Origin: Linum tenue
Taxonomy: Eukaryota; Streptophyta; Magnoliopsida; Malpighiales; Linaceae
Length of the DNA: 64,000 bases
Assembly: GCA_946122785.1 (NCBI GenBank)
Contig: CAMGYJ010000011.1
Location: 11,532,001-11,596,000 of the forward strand
Reading direction: 5' to 3'
Shown here: piece after piece, positions 21,294 to 32,996 of the stretch
Numbering within the stretch: position 1 is the first letter of the stretch
Layout: the number at the start of each line of letters is the position of its first letter
Notes under the pieces: model-generated
The model's database searches: none
The model's input: the letters and a program-made list of their open reading frames with translations, nothing else
Told to the model about the DNA's origin: nothing
Position numbers and translations under genes: made by a program

Positions 21294-24267
21294 ATGGGTA
21301 GCAGTAGAACTGTAGTTTGGTTTAGGAGAGACCTTAGGATAGAGGATAATCCTGCACTAGCGGCTGCTGCTAGGGCTGGTCCGGTCTTGCCTGTTTATAT
21401 TTGGTGTCCTGAAGAAGAAGGGCAGTTCTATCCCGGCCGGGTTTCCCGGTGGTGGCTGAAGCAGTCTCTTATCCACTTGGGAAACTCTATCAAATCACTT
21501 GGTGCTGAACTCATCCTGATCAAGACTCACAGCACCTTCGATACTCTTCGGGACTGTGTCAATTCCATTGGTGCAACCAGAGTGGTCTTCAACCATCTCT
21601 ATGGTGTGTGCTCTCCCCTCCTTTGAATTCTGATTTCCTGGTTCATTTGCTTAATATTGCCATGTCTTGTAGTTGATAATGCATGTTAATCAATTACTTC
21701 TCCATCTATCTGCGTAGATCCGGTATCTCTGGTTCGTGATCACAGTATCAAAGAGAAATTGGGGGAACTTGGAATTTCCGTGCAGAGCTATAATGGAGAT
21801 TTGTTATATGAACCCTGGGATATATATGATGAACAAGGACATGCTTTCACAACGTTTAATTCATATTGGGAGAAGTGCTTGCATCTGCAGATGGAGCCTG
21901 TCTCGCATCTTTCTCCATGGAAGCTGGTGCTTGCTACAGGTAGATTTGTGTTCAGTGTTTACTTTGGATAAAGTGATTTTGTTATTCATTCCCCCAATTT
22001 TATTTTTGTTTGCTATATTGCAGGTACAGTTGAAAAGTGTTCAGTGGATGAACTTGGTCTGGAAGATGAGTTGGAAAAAGCAAGCAACTCTTTGTTAGGA
22101 AGAGCATGGTCTCCAGGTTGGGGTAATGCTGCTAAATCCCTAACAGAATTTGTCGAACGACATTTAATTAACTATTCAGAGAACAGACTTAAGGTTGGAG
22201 TGGATTCAACTTCTCTCTTGTCCCCATATCTCCATTTTGGAGAGCTGAGCGTTAGGAAGGTTTTCCAATGTGTTCAAATGAAGCAACTAGCGTGGGAGAA
22301 AGAAGAAAACGCAAAAGGGAAAGACAGTGTGACCTGGTTTCTTAGGTCGATTGGGCTAAGGGAATATTCTCGTTATCTTTGTTTCAATTTCCCATTCACC
22401 CACGAGAGATCGTTGCTGGGGCACTTAAAGTACTTCCCTTGGAATGCCAACCAAGCCCATTTCAAGTCTTGGAGACAAGGAAGGACTGGTTACCCTCTCG
22501 TTGATGCAGGGATGAGGGAGCTATGGGCAACTGGTTGGATGCATAACAGAATAAGAGTTATCGTGTCGAGCTTCTCTGTCAAAGTTCTGCTCTTGCCATG
22601 GAGATGGGGAATGAAGTATTTCTGGGACACGCTTTTGGATGCAGATCTTGAATGTGACATCCTTGGTTGGCAGTATATATCAGGAAGCCTACCAGACGGC
22701 CATGAACTCGAACGGTTAGACAGTCCTGAGGTATGGAAGTTCCCTCTGATTTCTGCATAACTATTTGAACCAACTTCTTATTTGGCTCTTTGAATTTGTG
22801 TGATCAACCAATGCTAAGGCGATGACTCTGGTGGTACTAGTACTAACCCATAGCTTAAGATTTCATATTATCTTCATTTTCAAATTATGGTTTGCATGTT
22901 CTGTCTCTTCGCAAGGCCTGTGGATAATTGTGATTACTATTCTAGGTTATTCCCAACAGCCTATTTGGAATGCACAAAAACTTAGGAAATAGAATTCCGT
23001 TTCTCAAACTTCAAAGATTCTCTTGTTTGGAATGATAAAAAGTGCGAGGAATGGAATTCTAAGAGACCGAACCTTAGGAATTTGAGATCCCATCAAAATT
23101 GGTGGGATTGGTGTGCCAAATGAAACTAGTTTCTCTAGTTCTTGTCAAACTTTACAAGAAACTCACTTTTCTCATGTGTTTATGTATATAAATAGACCAT
23201 AAGGGTGATATCGGAAAATTATTTGTGATAATTCATTTCCATCTCATTCTAAGCATAAACCGAAATAAGTTCCAAAATAGTAGGATTTATTTCAAATGAA
23301 TTACTGAATTGGTTAAAAACAACTGGAATAGTTTCTTGTGCCTATCAATTTCGTCAAATTGAGTTCAGGTGCTATGCTGAAGAGTCTAACCATGTCAATG
23401 TAATGTGAAGTAGATTTTTCTAGATACATGATTGGAAGAGAGATAAATCTAACTCAGTATGTATTACTTTGAAACAGATACAAGGTTCCAAATTTGACCC
23501 AGAAGGCGAATATGTTAGACATTGGCTGCCAGAATTAGCTAGGATGCCAACTGAGTGGATACATCACCCATGGGATGCACCTGATATTGTGCTCAAATCC
23601 GCTGGGGTCGAACTGGGACTAAACTATCCAATGCCTATAGTTGATCTGGACGTGGCTCGGGAGCTTCTGACATCAGCCATATTCAAGATGTGGGAAGATG
23701 AAGCAGCTGCCAGAGCTTCGAGCTCAAATGGGACAAATGAAGTCGTTGGTGACAACACAGGCATTGCGGATGGCATTCCAAAGGTCGTCTTGAGGGAGAA
23801 AGGCAATGCTCCTTGCGTTACTGTCTCCTCCAATGATCAGAAGGTTCCATCATTTTATAACATGAACCAGAAGGATCCACACGGGAAGAAGAGGGCCAAA
23901 TGCATGGAGGAGGGAACCCCTGGACCAGATAAGTTCCGGAATTGTAATGGTGCAGGGACTTCAAGGCCAGATGGAGATCTGTGCTCGACTGCTGAATCAT
24001 CAGCAGCTAAGAAGCAGGCGACAACCAGCAGATGTTCCTTCTCGGTTCCCCAGTATTGTTCGTCGTCAGAAGGAAACAGTACAACGCTGGAATGTGAATC
24101 GTCCGAATTCAAGGATGGTAAGTGGATTGCAAAACACTTTGCCTTTGGTATCTCTACTTTGTTCTTCCCATTCAAAAACCCGTGGATTCTGAATAGTCTG
24201 AATATCTTATGAAGTTGCTCTATTTAACTTCCCTGTCTTCCAACTTGCAGTTGCCATGGGAACTTGA
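21294..24267 (+). CDS. CRY2: Cryptochrome 2, blue-light photoreceptor, five coding exons
   Basis: CRY2 is a flavin-binding, mainly nuclear blue-light receptor controlling photomorphogenesis and flowering. Coding exons are 21294-21603, 21718-21939, 22024-22730, 23478-24117 and 24251-24267, all with GT-AG borders and consistent phase. They give 1896 nt, or 631 residues, close to usual CRY2 length. The photolyase-homology region (about residues 1-490) shows TVVWFRRDLRIEDNPALAAA, PGRVSRWWLKQSL, GDLLYEPWDIYD, SPYLHFGELSVRKVFQC, RTGYPLVDAGMRELWATGW, LLPWRWGMKYFWDTLLDADL and LGWQYISGSLPDGHEL. The C-terminal extension carries the DAS motif: DQKVP near residue 533 and STAESS near 582. The CRY2 type is chosen over CRY1 because of the GSKFDPEGEYVR and WIHHPWDAP context with a short tail. 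The last coding exon has only 17 nt and ends VAMGT. Confidence 0.93.
22731..23477 (+). other. CRY2 intron 3 (747 bp), possibly enlarged by a MITE
   Basis: This is the longest coding intron of the gene. It starts GTATGGAAG and ends GAAACAG. Its middle has short inverted-like TTTGGAATGC and GTGTGCCAAA motifs near 22970 and 23110, which may mark a small decayed MITE. Nothing coding is seen. Confidence 0.5.
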
Positions 24268-25015
24268 CGCTGCAGCATTCTTCTTTGACTCCGTCTCCGA
24301 AGAGAGGTTACTGGCAGTCTTCCATTGATGCATCGTTAACTGAACCTTAAACTGCCCATTTCTGGATGAACAAATTGATGATTCCATCAGTTTCTATAGC
24401 CATTCCCTGTTGCACTTCTGAGTTCCACGCATGCATGCAACCTGACAAGTGTTTTCTTTTCACGTTCTTAACATGTTTATAGGCCGATCAGGATGTTACT
24501 ACATAGTCAAATAAAAACGAGTGCCCTTTCGCTGTGATCCAATGTCTGGTTTTTCCATGGTGGATGCTGTGATGCTTTGTCTGTTAATGACTGGAAGGAG
24601 TTAGTTGCGGAATTGAGCTGTTGTATGTCTCGGCTTTGGACGACATTTAGCGTTCCAGTTAAAGTAATGTGTCAGTAGGCAATGACGGCTAAAGCCTGCC
24701 TCCATGATCCGTGTTGTGTTGTGTAGCCTACTAGAGAGTCCACTTACGTGGTTGGAGCTTCGTTCGATGATGGCGGATCATGAGCTTCCCTCGCGAGCTA
24801 GGCTTGTTTTGCTCATTTTCAAGTCGTTATCGAACTTAGCTCGAGTCTTTAGACTAGCCAAGCTCGAGCTATAAGGCAAGTTAAAGCTGAGTCATTAATC
24901 AGTTACGAGTTTGGGCTAAGATGGGCAATCATTCGGCTCGATTGCAGCCTTTACTGTCACTGTCAACTATCAGCTCTAAACCACCCAACCTAACTTGGCC
25001 AAACTGATTGCAATC

Positions 25016-25490
25016 TTCTTGACTCGAATGACTTCTCCTACTTCAACTCCATTGATCCATCATTTTCTCAACATCCTCCAAATGCAGAAAGGAGGTGATC
25101 AGCAGAGAGACCAAGATGGACTTTTCGACGCCACGGAAGGCTAATAATATTCCTTGTTCCTTCCTTCCACCACGTCTCATTGAAGCCGCCATGGCATCCA
25201 CCCAGCTTGCTGAAAACAAAAAAGATATTTGTAGGCCATACTTTCTCTCTCGTTTCCCCACATAATTTACTTTGCTTGTTCACTGCCACACATTTTTGAG
25301 CAGAGGCTACGTGCCTGCCGACCCACAAGAGCAGCCAACTGCATATTGTCGTCCTCGTTCTGTAAGCAAACTGCGATCCTTTCAATAGGATTCTGACCCT
25401 TTGCTTGCCCCATAAGTCGTGAGAAGCAAAGCCTCATACCATTTCTTAGCAAAGAAACAAGAGAAGTTGGGAACCAACACAAAAGTTATT
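25016..25490 (-). other. Unassigned possible exons
   Basis: On the minus strand, the frame near 25320-25482 (GMRLCFSRLMGQAKGQNPIE, RIAVCLQNEDDNMQLAALVG) and the frame near 25043-25215 (SWVDAMAASMRRGGRKEQG, ending DVEKMMDQWS) have protein-like composition. A TTTGTTTTCAG acceptor-like site stands just before the second. They might be two exons of a gene or a fragment of one. I do not recognise the family. Confidence 0.25.
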
Positions 25491-26491
25491 ATACGCTATC
25501 AAATCAAAGCCTCTCATGCGGTGAATTGGACCAGAATCGGACAGCAATTCCATATTGATCGATTGCTCTGGATCTTGAGATTTGCATTTGGGCACCTGGT
25601 GCCTCTTCTCTTAAAAAGAATAAAAAATGCAAGTGTGAATAGCATGTTTTGATACAAAATGCAGCTCGCTAGTAAAGTAGCTTTTACGTACATTCTTTAT
25701 TGGGAATCAAGATTTTGATGTTTTCAGCTAGGATATTCCTCATTTCATTTCTCATAGATATAGCATATTCCTCTTTTTTCTTTAAATTCATATATGGAAA
25801 ATTGTTGTGTATCTTTCAGATCATATGTAGGCATGTCACGTGGATTTATCTACTTTGAATTTGCAAACAAATAGATTATGCGCGAGCAATGGCAAAAGAC
25901 CCATCGACGATATGTGATCCTCAAAATTGATACAGATTGTACACAGAGTTCGAACATGAATATGGAATTCAAGGGCAGAATTCTAGCATGAATATGGTTC
26001 CTCAACCTCTCAGTCTCATATTTAGAACCTCATACTATCGTCAATTCTATCTCATTTAAGGACCTCCTCAATCACCTCAGTTTATTTGTTGGATAAATAA
26101 ACTTTAGCATTATTGACTTTAACCCTAGTCAATTCAAAGTCTGACAAGGGGAACTCTTTTAGATATTTCTCAAACTTTTGCATCACAACACTACACATGG
26201 GGATGGGGTGCTATTCCATCACTCGAATAGATATATTGGATGTTACCAAAGACTTGGAACTGGTATGATAACTTATGTTTATGTGTAGTAGCTACACAAT
26301 ATTTTAGACCTTGCTCCATAAATTTCTTTTACATGCGACTTTGTCAAAACTTTAAATAGAGTAATTTTATTATCATTATCGGATTAAAAAGCATCATATA
26401 TATATCAAATGTTATATTTGATGTAGCTTGAGAGGTTCCAACCTGGTTGATTTTCAGTAAGATCAATCATGTTAAGCACCCTTTTCAGATA

Positions 26492-26935
26492 GGGTAAATA
26501 CAATTTAATATCCAAACCTTTCATTTTAAACAATATAATAGCCAAACCTTTTCGAAAACAATCTAATATCCAAATCGTCAACTTTCCGTTCGTTTAACCG
26601 TTAGTTGACACTTCAAAAAAGTTCGAAGTACGACGCTTCATCAATATCCATCGATATCTTCTCTGAAAAACCACCAGCATATCGTGGTTCCAAACCCGAG
26701 AAGTCCATGACTCCACCACGATGGTATAGAAATCTAAATATTCAGTCATCTGCAATGCCAAACAAGAAAACAAAGTTGTATTGTGACAATTTCCCCTAAA
26801 CAAAGCTTTTTTGAAGTGTCAACCAACGGTCAAACGGACGGAAAGTTGACGATTTGGATATTAGATTGTTTTTGAAAAGGTTTGGTTATTATATTGTTTA
26901 AAATGAAATGTTTGGATATTAAATTGTATTTACCC
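26492..26935. mobile_element. Mutator-type MITE with about 130-bp inverted ends
   Basis: The left arm starts GGGTAAATACAATTTAATAT and the right arm ends with its near-exact complement. The arms include AATATCCAAACCTTT and ACGGAAAGTTGACGATTTGG. A perfect 9-bp repeat TTTCAGATA lies on both sides (26483-26491 and 26936-26944). The 440-bp element has no coding sequence. Its terminal GGGTAA resembles the other Mutator-type elements in the window. Confidence 0.85.
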
Positions 26936-27401
26936 TTTCAGATACAAATGAAAATGTAATTAAACTAAGAATCTAGTAGCCAACATAATCAAAATGGAGC
27001 GTTCTAATTATAAAAAAAAAAATGGAGCGCTCTAGAAGGGTTTTATAGGTCAAAGCACGTTGCCATCACGCGCATCTTCTCTCACCCATAGTAGTCGGTA
27101 CGTCTCACCAGTCACCAACAAGAAAGGACCGTGTTCGTACGGAAGTCCGTTTCCCCAATACGGCAACGTAAAGGCTATAATCGCAATTCGAACAGCCGTT
27201 AGATTCGACACGCGTCAAACTCTCATTACCCTTCCTTCCAACAGTTAGGCAGGTACGGAAATGGAATATCGCGTAAAACAAATTCTCTTTCCCATTTCCT
27301 TTTTCTCCAGTTATTATTAATTCAACTAATCAAAATCTTCCACACCAGCATTATTTTGGAATTATAAAAAATAAAGAAACCGAAACTCCATACTTATTCT
27401 T

Positions 27402-27410
27402 TATAAATAA
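27402..27410 (+). promoter_or_regulatory. TATA box of the PPCK-type kinase gene
   Basis: TATAAATAA lies 82 bases before the ATG at 27484, in a plausible core-promoter position for a short 5' leader. No other regulatory site is claimed. Confidence 0.55.
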
Positions 27411-27963
27411 CAGCGAGGCGATCAGATCAGAAAGCCGGCAGAAATAGGAAGCTGCAGCGAGTAGAGAGTAGAGAGTGAAAGTAATGAGCGCAGCCATGAA
27501 AAGAGACTACCAAATCTGCGAGGAGATCGGGCGGGGCCGCTTCGGCATCGTCTTCAAGTGCGTCTCCCGCTCCACCGGCGACTCCTTCGCCGTCAAATCA
27601 ATCGACAAATCCCTCACCGCCGGCGACTCCCTCGACGCCCAGTGCCTTCTCACCGAGCCCAAGGCCCTGGCGCTCGTCTCCCCGCACCCTCACCTCGTCC
27701 AGCTCCACGCCACCTACGAGGACGACTCCCACCTCCACATCGTCACCGACCTCTGCCCCAATTCCGACCTCCACGCCCTAATCCTCGCCAACGGCGGCGC
27801 GTTCCCCGAGCGCGATGCCAGATCTATTTTCGCCCAATTGATGACGGCAGTCTCCCACTGCCACAGGAAGGGGGTGATTCACAGGGACGTCAAGCCGGAC
27901 AACGTGCTCTTCGATTCGTGGAATTCGGTGCGGCTGGCCGATTTTGGGTCGGCGGCGGTGGTG

Positions 27964-28722
27964 CGTTGAATGAAGTTACCAAATCAGGATTGCTCTAAAG
28001 AAGGAAAGAAGGACAACCAGGAACAGCTCAGAGTTTCCATAACCATCCTCCTCCGCAATTCAAAAGCAACGGTCTAAAGCTTGCTGAAGGCTATATATAC
28101 AAGTGTTCTGTGAACTTGATCGGTACTTTTTGTAAGGGTGGAATAGGGCTGCTTACAATCTGGGTTAATCAAACAGGGGAAAAGGTTCTGTTTGATTAGT
28201 GGTGTAACGGGTCTGGGGATTAAGATCCGGGTTAAAATTCCTGCACTTGTACTTTGAGTCAATCTCGTTTATCTTTTGCTTGATAGGTAAAATTGAATAA
28301 AAAGAGTCTCCTAGATGTCAGCAAAGTGCTGAGTCTAGGACGAGGAGTGACCAGTAGATTGGGAACCTCGTTAAATTGCCTGTGTTCATTTAATCTTTCT
28401 GCTGCGCTTAATCTTGGTCACTCGATCAGCTTGTGCTCTGTTTTGGTTGAAGCTCCCCTGCTTCTCTGGTTCATCTTCTCGACAAGATGACTGTAAGCAG
28501 AGATCAAATAATGGGCTTAAACTTCCTTGGGCTCAGCTGATAAATAAACCGACTTCCTTTTAATTTTTCCCCTTGGGCTTTTCTCTGCTTTCGGCCCATG
28601 CTAATAATTGAAGAGAACCGACGAAGACAGTTCACTCGTCTTCTTCTCTCTTCTGCAATTCCCTTCGCCTTCATTTCTCTGTTTGTTGAACCCTAATTTT
28701 CCTCTCCATTTCTTAGTTAACA
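27964..28722 (+). repeat. 5' LTR of the Sirevirus-like element
   Basis: It begins CGTTGAATGAAG (TG expected) and ends AGTTAACA. A TATA box (CTATATATAC) lies at 28091-28100 and is the likely element promoter. The paired LTR is 6516 bp downstream and of equal length. Confidence 0.9.
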
Positions 28723-28724
28723 AT

Positions 28725-28736
28725 TGGTATCAGAGC
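28725..28736 (+). other. Primer binding site for initiator tRNA-Met
   Basis: TGGTATCAGAGC stands two bases after the 5' LTR. It is the standard complement to the 3' end of plant initiator tRNA-Met used by many copia elements. Confidence 0.9.
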
Positions 28737-28778
28737 AGGTCCTTGACGAAGGTATCTCCTGCCAAGGTAGCGATCAGT

Positions 28779-31700
28779 ATGTCGTCATCGTCGTTCGGTC
28801 AAGCGGCATTAAATCATCCTCCGATTTTCACCGGTTCGAATTATACCGCGTGGAAAAAGAGGATGAAGCAATTTATGTGGGGTGTCGATGAGGAGCTGTG
28901 GTTGATAGTTCAAAATGGACCGATTGATGCAAAAATAGAAGAGCAGCATCTGTGGTCCGCGGCGCAAAAGAAAAGCGCACAGCTCAACCAAAGAGCGATG
29001 CATGTGCTTCAATCAGCGATGAATCCAGAAGAAGCGGATCAGGTTGAGAACTGTGAAACAGCTAGAGAGATCTGGACAGCTCTTGAGAGCACATATGAAG
29101 GTACGTCAAATATTAGAGAATCTCGGATTGATTTACTAGTTCATGAATATGAAGCGTTTGGTATGATTGAAAATGAAAGTATTCATGAGATGTATTCGAG
29201 ATTTACGGTTTTGATTAATAAACTGAAAGGATTAGGGAGAAATTTTCAAACCAAGGATCTTAATCGTAAAATTCTTAGGTCTTTGCCTAAGGAATGGCTG
29301 CCAAAGCGGACTGCCATTGAGGAGGCAAAGAATCTTGCTACTTTACCTATTAATGAGCTAATTGGATCATTACTGAGTCATGAAAATGTTATTAGACAAG
29401 TTAATCAAGATGATGAAAAACGTAAGAAAAACTTGGCCTTTAAATCTAAAGTGATGATTCAGGAATCTGGGAGTGACTCAGAATCTGATTTCGACAGAGA
29501 ATTTGCTCTGATCAGCAAGCGATTTCATCGCATGTTGAAATACAAAAATGAAAAGAAACAAAGAGCTGATGATTTACGCAAGTCAGCTCACGATTACACT
29601 AATCATAATTCTCAAGCTAGGCTGCCTTTACAGCAGACCAGAAAATTTGAGACAGGTGTGCAGGATAAGGATCCACAGGCTTGCTATAAGTGTGGAAGAG
29701 TTGGGCACATTCGTGCAAACTGTCCACTGACACAGAAGGCTAAAGAAAAGGCTATGAAAGCGTCTTGGAGCGATTATGACTCAGACAATGAGCAAGAGTC
29801 GGCTGATGAGGAAGCATTTATGGCAATCACAGCCAAATCTAAAGATCGAGGGAGCTCATCAGATGAGAATGATCATAAGTGGTACTTAGACAGCGGGTGT
29901 TCCCATCATATGTCTGGTAAGGAAAGATTATTCTCCTCCCTAACTCCCAAAGAAGGTGGTAAGGTTTTATTTGGTGATAATGGATGTGGTCAAATTCTAG
30001 GAATTGGCACGATAGGAGGATCTCCTCTACCTTCATTTCATGATGTGCTACTAGTTAAAGGGCTAAAACATAATTTGTTGTCGATTAGCCAATTGTGTAG
30101 CAATGGAAATCGTGTTATTTTTAAATCTGATACTTGCATAGTTGAAAGAATTGATGATAATAAGACTCTTCTTGTGGGAAACCGAGTCAATAATATGTAT
30201 GTCATAGATTTACATGATCTTGATGCCTTTAATGAAATGTGTTTTGTTGCTTCATATCAACAAGAGCTTCTATGGCATCGTAGAATGGGACATATCAGCC
30301 TGCCTAAGCTAGTAGATTTGTCCAAATCAGACTGTATCCGAGGTGTTCCCATGCTAAAACAGAAAACTGATTTCTTCTGTGAAGTATGTATTACTAGTAA
30401 GCATACTAAGAAATCCTTTAAATCGAAGTCTGATATAACTTCTGAGCAAATGTTTGAGCTTATACACATGGATCTTTTTGGTCCATGTAATGTCACTAGC
30501 TTGGGTGGTAAGAATTATGTTCTAGTTCTGGTAGATGATTATTCTCGCTATACCTGGGTTTTCTTTTTAGCTCACAAAGATGAGGCAGCTAAAAAGTTTA
30601 AGTCTTTTGTGAAACAATTCTCAGGACAAATTAAGAACATTAGAAGTGACAATGGTGGGGAATTCGTGTCAGAAGAATTTGAGAATCTATGTAATGATTC
30701 AGGGATAATTCATAGTTTTTCAGCCCCTCGTACTCCACAACAAAATGGAGTTGTCGAGAGGAAGAATCGCACTATTATAGAATGTGCTCGTACCATGCTT
30801 TTTGAGTATAACCTACCAAAATTCTTTTGGGCAGAAGCGGTTAGTACAGCTTGCTATGTTCTGAACCGTGTGCTTATTAGAAAAGGTTTACTGAAAACTC
30901 CTTATGAAGTCTTTAAGAATAAAGTGCCTAATATTGCTTACTTTCATTCGTTTGGATGTCCCTGTTACGTGCTTAACACTAAGGAGTATCTAGGAAAGTT
31001 TGATGCTAGGTCTGATGAGGCTATATTTTTGGGGTACTCTATTAAAGGGCAGGCCTATCGTATTTATAATAAGCGAACCAAAAAGGTGGAAGAATCTGTC
31101 CACGTTAAGTTTAATGATGCTAATCCTATCTCTAAGGTCTCTGAACAGGAAACGATGCAGTTTGATCTTCTAGAAATGACCAGAGGGTCTTTGAATGAAG
31201 ATACTACTGTTCAAAATGACATGAGAGGAACAAATGAGGAAACAAATGAGGGTCAAGACCTAAATACTCAAGCAGACTTAACTGCGCATCAGAACTCAGA
31301 AGACTTAATTGACACACAAGTTGCGGCTCCACCTCATATACAGAGACGTCACCCAGCAGAGCAAATCATTGGTGATGCCAATGCAGGAATTCAAACTCGA
31401 GGTAACAGATACACCCCAGGTCAGTACGCCTACATTTCTCAAGTAGAGCCTAAGAATTACAAAGATGCTTTGAAAGACGATGGTTGGTCTATTGCTATGA
31501 CTGAAGAATTAAATCAATTTGACTATTTGCATGTTTGGGATTTAGTACCTCGTCCTTTAGATGCTACGGTTCTTGGAACAAAATGGGTGTTTCGAAATAA
31601 GTCTAATGAAGAAGGTGTCATTACTCGTAATAAAGCTAGACTAGTGGCTCAGGGTTATTTGCAAGAGGAAGGGATTGATTATGACGAAACATTCGCTCCT

Positions 31701-32996
31701 GTAGCTCGTCTTGAATCAATCCGATTACTTTGTGCTTTTGCTAGCTATATGAACTTTAAACTTTACCAGATGGATGTGAAAAGCGCCTTTTTAAATGGGG
31801 TTATTCAAGAGGATGTTTATGTTGAACAACCCCCTGGCTTCATAGACCATCAATTTCCAAATCACGTTTTTAAACTTAATAAGGCCCTGTATGGACTTAA
31901 ACAGGCTCCTCGAGCCTGGTTTGAGCGATTAACAACTTTTCTTAAAGATGAAAAGTTCATACAAGGTAGTGTTGACAAAACCTTGTTCACTAAAAGAGTG
32001 TCAGATGATCTTCTAATTGTTCAAATTTACGTGGACGACATAGTTTTCGGATCCACTAACGAAAAACTTTGTTCTGATTTTTGTGAATCCATGAAAAATG
32101 TCTTTGAAATGAGCATGATGGGAGAATTGCAATATTTCCTAGGATTGCAAGTCAAGCAAACCCCTCATGGAATTTTCATTAATCAATCAAAGTACATATC
32201 TAGTATGCTGAATAAGTTCGACATGACTGCCTTGAATTCAAGTCCCACTCCTATGGCGACTAACATTAAATTAGATAAGGATGAAGCTGGAACTCCAGTT
32301 GATGAATCCCTCTATCGAGGCATGATCGGATCTTTACTATACCTGACGGCCAGCAGGCCTGACATACAACATAGTGTCTGTTTATGTGCACGTTTTCAGT
32401 CAAATCCAAAGGAAAGTCACTTAACGGCTGTTAAGAGGATTTTCAGATATATCAAAGGCACATCAGATGTTGGAATATGGTATAGTAAACAGAATATGTT
32501 TGACCTCATGGGTTACAGTGACTCTGACTTTGCCGGTAGTCTTACCGATCGTAGGAGTACTACAGGCAGTTGTCAGTTTGTTGGGCTTTCTATAGTGTGA
32601 TGGTCTTGCAAAAAACAAGGTGCTGTTGCTCTGTCAACAGCTGAAGCAGAGTATATAGCAGCAGGCAGTTCGTGCACTCAGTTATTATGGCTTAAAAATC
32701 AGTTAGCTGATTATGGTTTATTAGTTCCTACTATTCCATTGTTCTGTGATAACACTAGTGCCATTAGCATGACTAGGAATCCTGTTCAGCACTCTCGTAC
32801 CAAGCACATCGAAGTTAAATATCATTTCATACGAGATCTAGTACAGGATAATATAGTTACCTTACAATATATTCCTACAGAATTTCAATTGGCGGATCTC
32901 TTTACTAAACCATTGCCTGCTGATCGGTTTACCTTTTTATGCTTCGAAATCGGGTTGAGATCTTTAGCATCTCTAACCGAGATCCTTGCGGCATAA
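28779..32996 (+). pseudogene. Ty1/copia gag-pol polyprotein, one nonsense codon
   Basis: The single frame reads gag, protease, integrase, reverse transcriptase, RNase H. The start at 28779 (MSSSSFGQAALNHPP) is preferred to the longer frame because earlier codons lie in the LTR and primer site. Gag has FTGSNYTAWKKRMKQFM and a zinc knuckle CYKCGRVGHIRANC near 29680. The protease site is WYLDSGCSHHMSG near 29880. Integrase blocks include HMDLFGP, RSDNGGEFVSEEF and TPQQNGVVERKNRTI, so all three acidic residues appear present. RT has NKARLVAQGY, QMDVKSAFLNG, ALYGLKQAPRAWFE and IYVDDIVFGSTN. A TGA at 32598-32600 replaces a codon after VGLSIV; the frame continues through VALSTAEAEYIAAGSS to LADLFTKPLP and stops at 32996. 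Everything else looks intact. Confidence 0.9.

Noticed and set aside
27558..27998. 146-codon plus-strand frame rich in Arg and Pro
   Set aside because: It is an out-of-frame shadow of the GC-rich kinase exon; the kinase frame has all catalytic motifs.
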